Source: a bacterium (GTDB lineage Bacteria; CSSED10-310; JAJRTK01). From it: a DNA stretch of 14,991 nucleotides. Within the stretch, counting starts at the first letter, position 1. Each line of letters begins with the position of its first letter. Position numbers and translations under genes: made by a program. The stretch covers positions 1 through 14,991 of the forward strand of contig JAJRTK010000337.1 of the NCBI GenBank assembly GCA_024278345.1, read 5' to 3'. A model generated the notes under the pieces. That model ran no database searches, had not been told where the DNA came from, and worked only from the letters and a program-made list of their open reading frames with translations. Positions 14,908 to 14,991 of the stretch are shown one piece after another.

Positions 14908-14950
14908 CACCGGCATCTTGCCGGTGTAGCGCCCTCCGGGCTGCACGGAG
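14908..14950. repeat. Pair of palindromes at the right edge, REP-like
   Basis: CACCGGC (14908-14914), loop ATCTT and GCCGGTG (14920-14926) form a perfect 7-bp stem. CTCCG (14934-14938) and CGGAG (14946-14950) form a second, 5-bp stem with a 7-nt loop. The compact paired-hairpin design in intergenic DNA is typical of REP-like elements, and the CCGGCATCTTGCCGG form is familiar to me from noncoding DNA of several GC-rich bacteria. Only one copy is present in the window, so repetition is not shown. The sequence runs out at 14991. Confidence 0.4.
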
Positions 14951-14991
14951 CCGGGAAGGAGGCCCGCCCCAGCGGTGATGTTGTCAACCGG

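Noticed and set aside
1-14991. CRISPR array, insertion sequence or phage region
   Set aside because: No regularly spaced direct repeats, transposase, integrase or phage structural gene could be found on either strand.

Overview
This is a GC-rich bacterial chromosome segment of mostly housekeeping character. Every gene I accept lies on the minus strand. The phylum cannot be fixed from the sequence alone. ParC and ParE resemble the Gram-positive/PVC style of topoisomerase IV, secreted proteins with ordinary signal peptides are present, and short hairpin repeats sit between genes. A didermic lineage such as Verrucomicrobiota/PVC is my low-confidence guess. No CRISPR array, transposase, phage gene or integrase was seen.

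Reading in the direction of transcription (high to low coordinates): aroB (3-dehydroquinate synthase, 14743-13589) stands alone. A spacer with a hairpin repeat follows, then a good sigma70-type promoter in front of a secreted, C-terminally anchored seven-bladed YVTN-type beta-propeller protein (13364-11985) and a small secreted protein of unknown function (11930-11475). A second strong promoter (TTGACA, 17 bp, TATTCT) sits at the end of that gene and fires into tRNA-Val(GAC), rpmI and rplT (ribosomal proteins L35 and L20). These run on into xseA, xseB (exonuclease VII) and a polyprenyl diphosphate synthase gene (ispA-like), with short gaps and one ATGA overlap, so the block from 11411 to 7949 looks like one translation/repair/isoprenoid operon. 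infC, the usual partner of rpmI-rplT, is absent.

After a spacer with another copy of the hairpin repeat comes a large secreted M14-type zinc carboxypeptidase with a C-terminal glutamine-amidotransferase-like domain (7717-5030). The topoisomerase IV pair parE (4916-2991) and parC (2987-390) follows, separated by 3 bp. The left 389 bp and right 248 bp hold no convincing gene, only hairpins, a T8 tract and repeats.

The most unusual signal is a dispersed element present three times (about 215-275 and 13515-13583 on plus, 7775-7850 on minus), always between genes. It has a GGCGGC/GCCGCC hairpin, and two copies share a closed 18-20 codon frame containing a Cys-Arg-Arg-Cys motif. It may be a REP-like DNA repeat or a family of microproteins. 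Other points: ParC carries Gln at the position of the quinolone-contacting Ser and also a GyrA-box-like QSRGGRG; the amidotransferase-like domain of the peptidase seems to lack a nucleophile; and the aroB 3' end contains a small tandem duplication.
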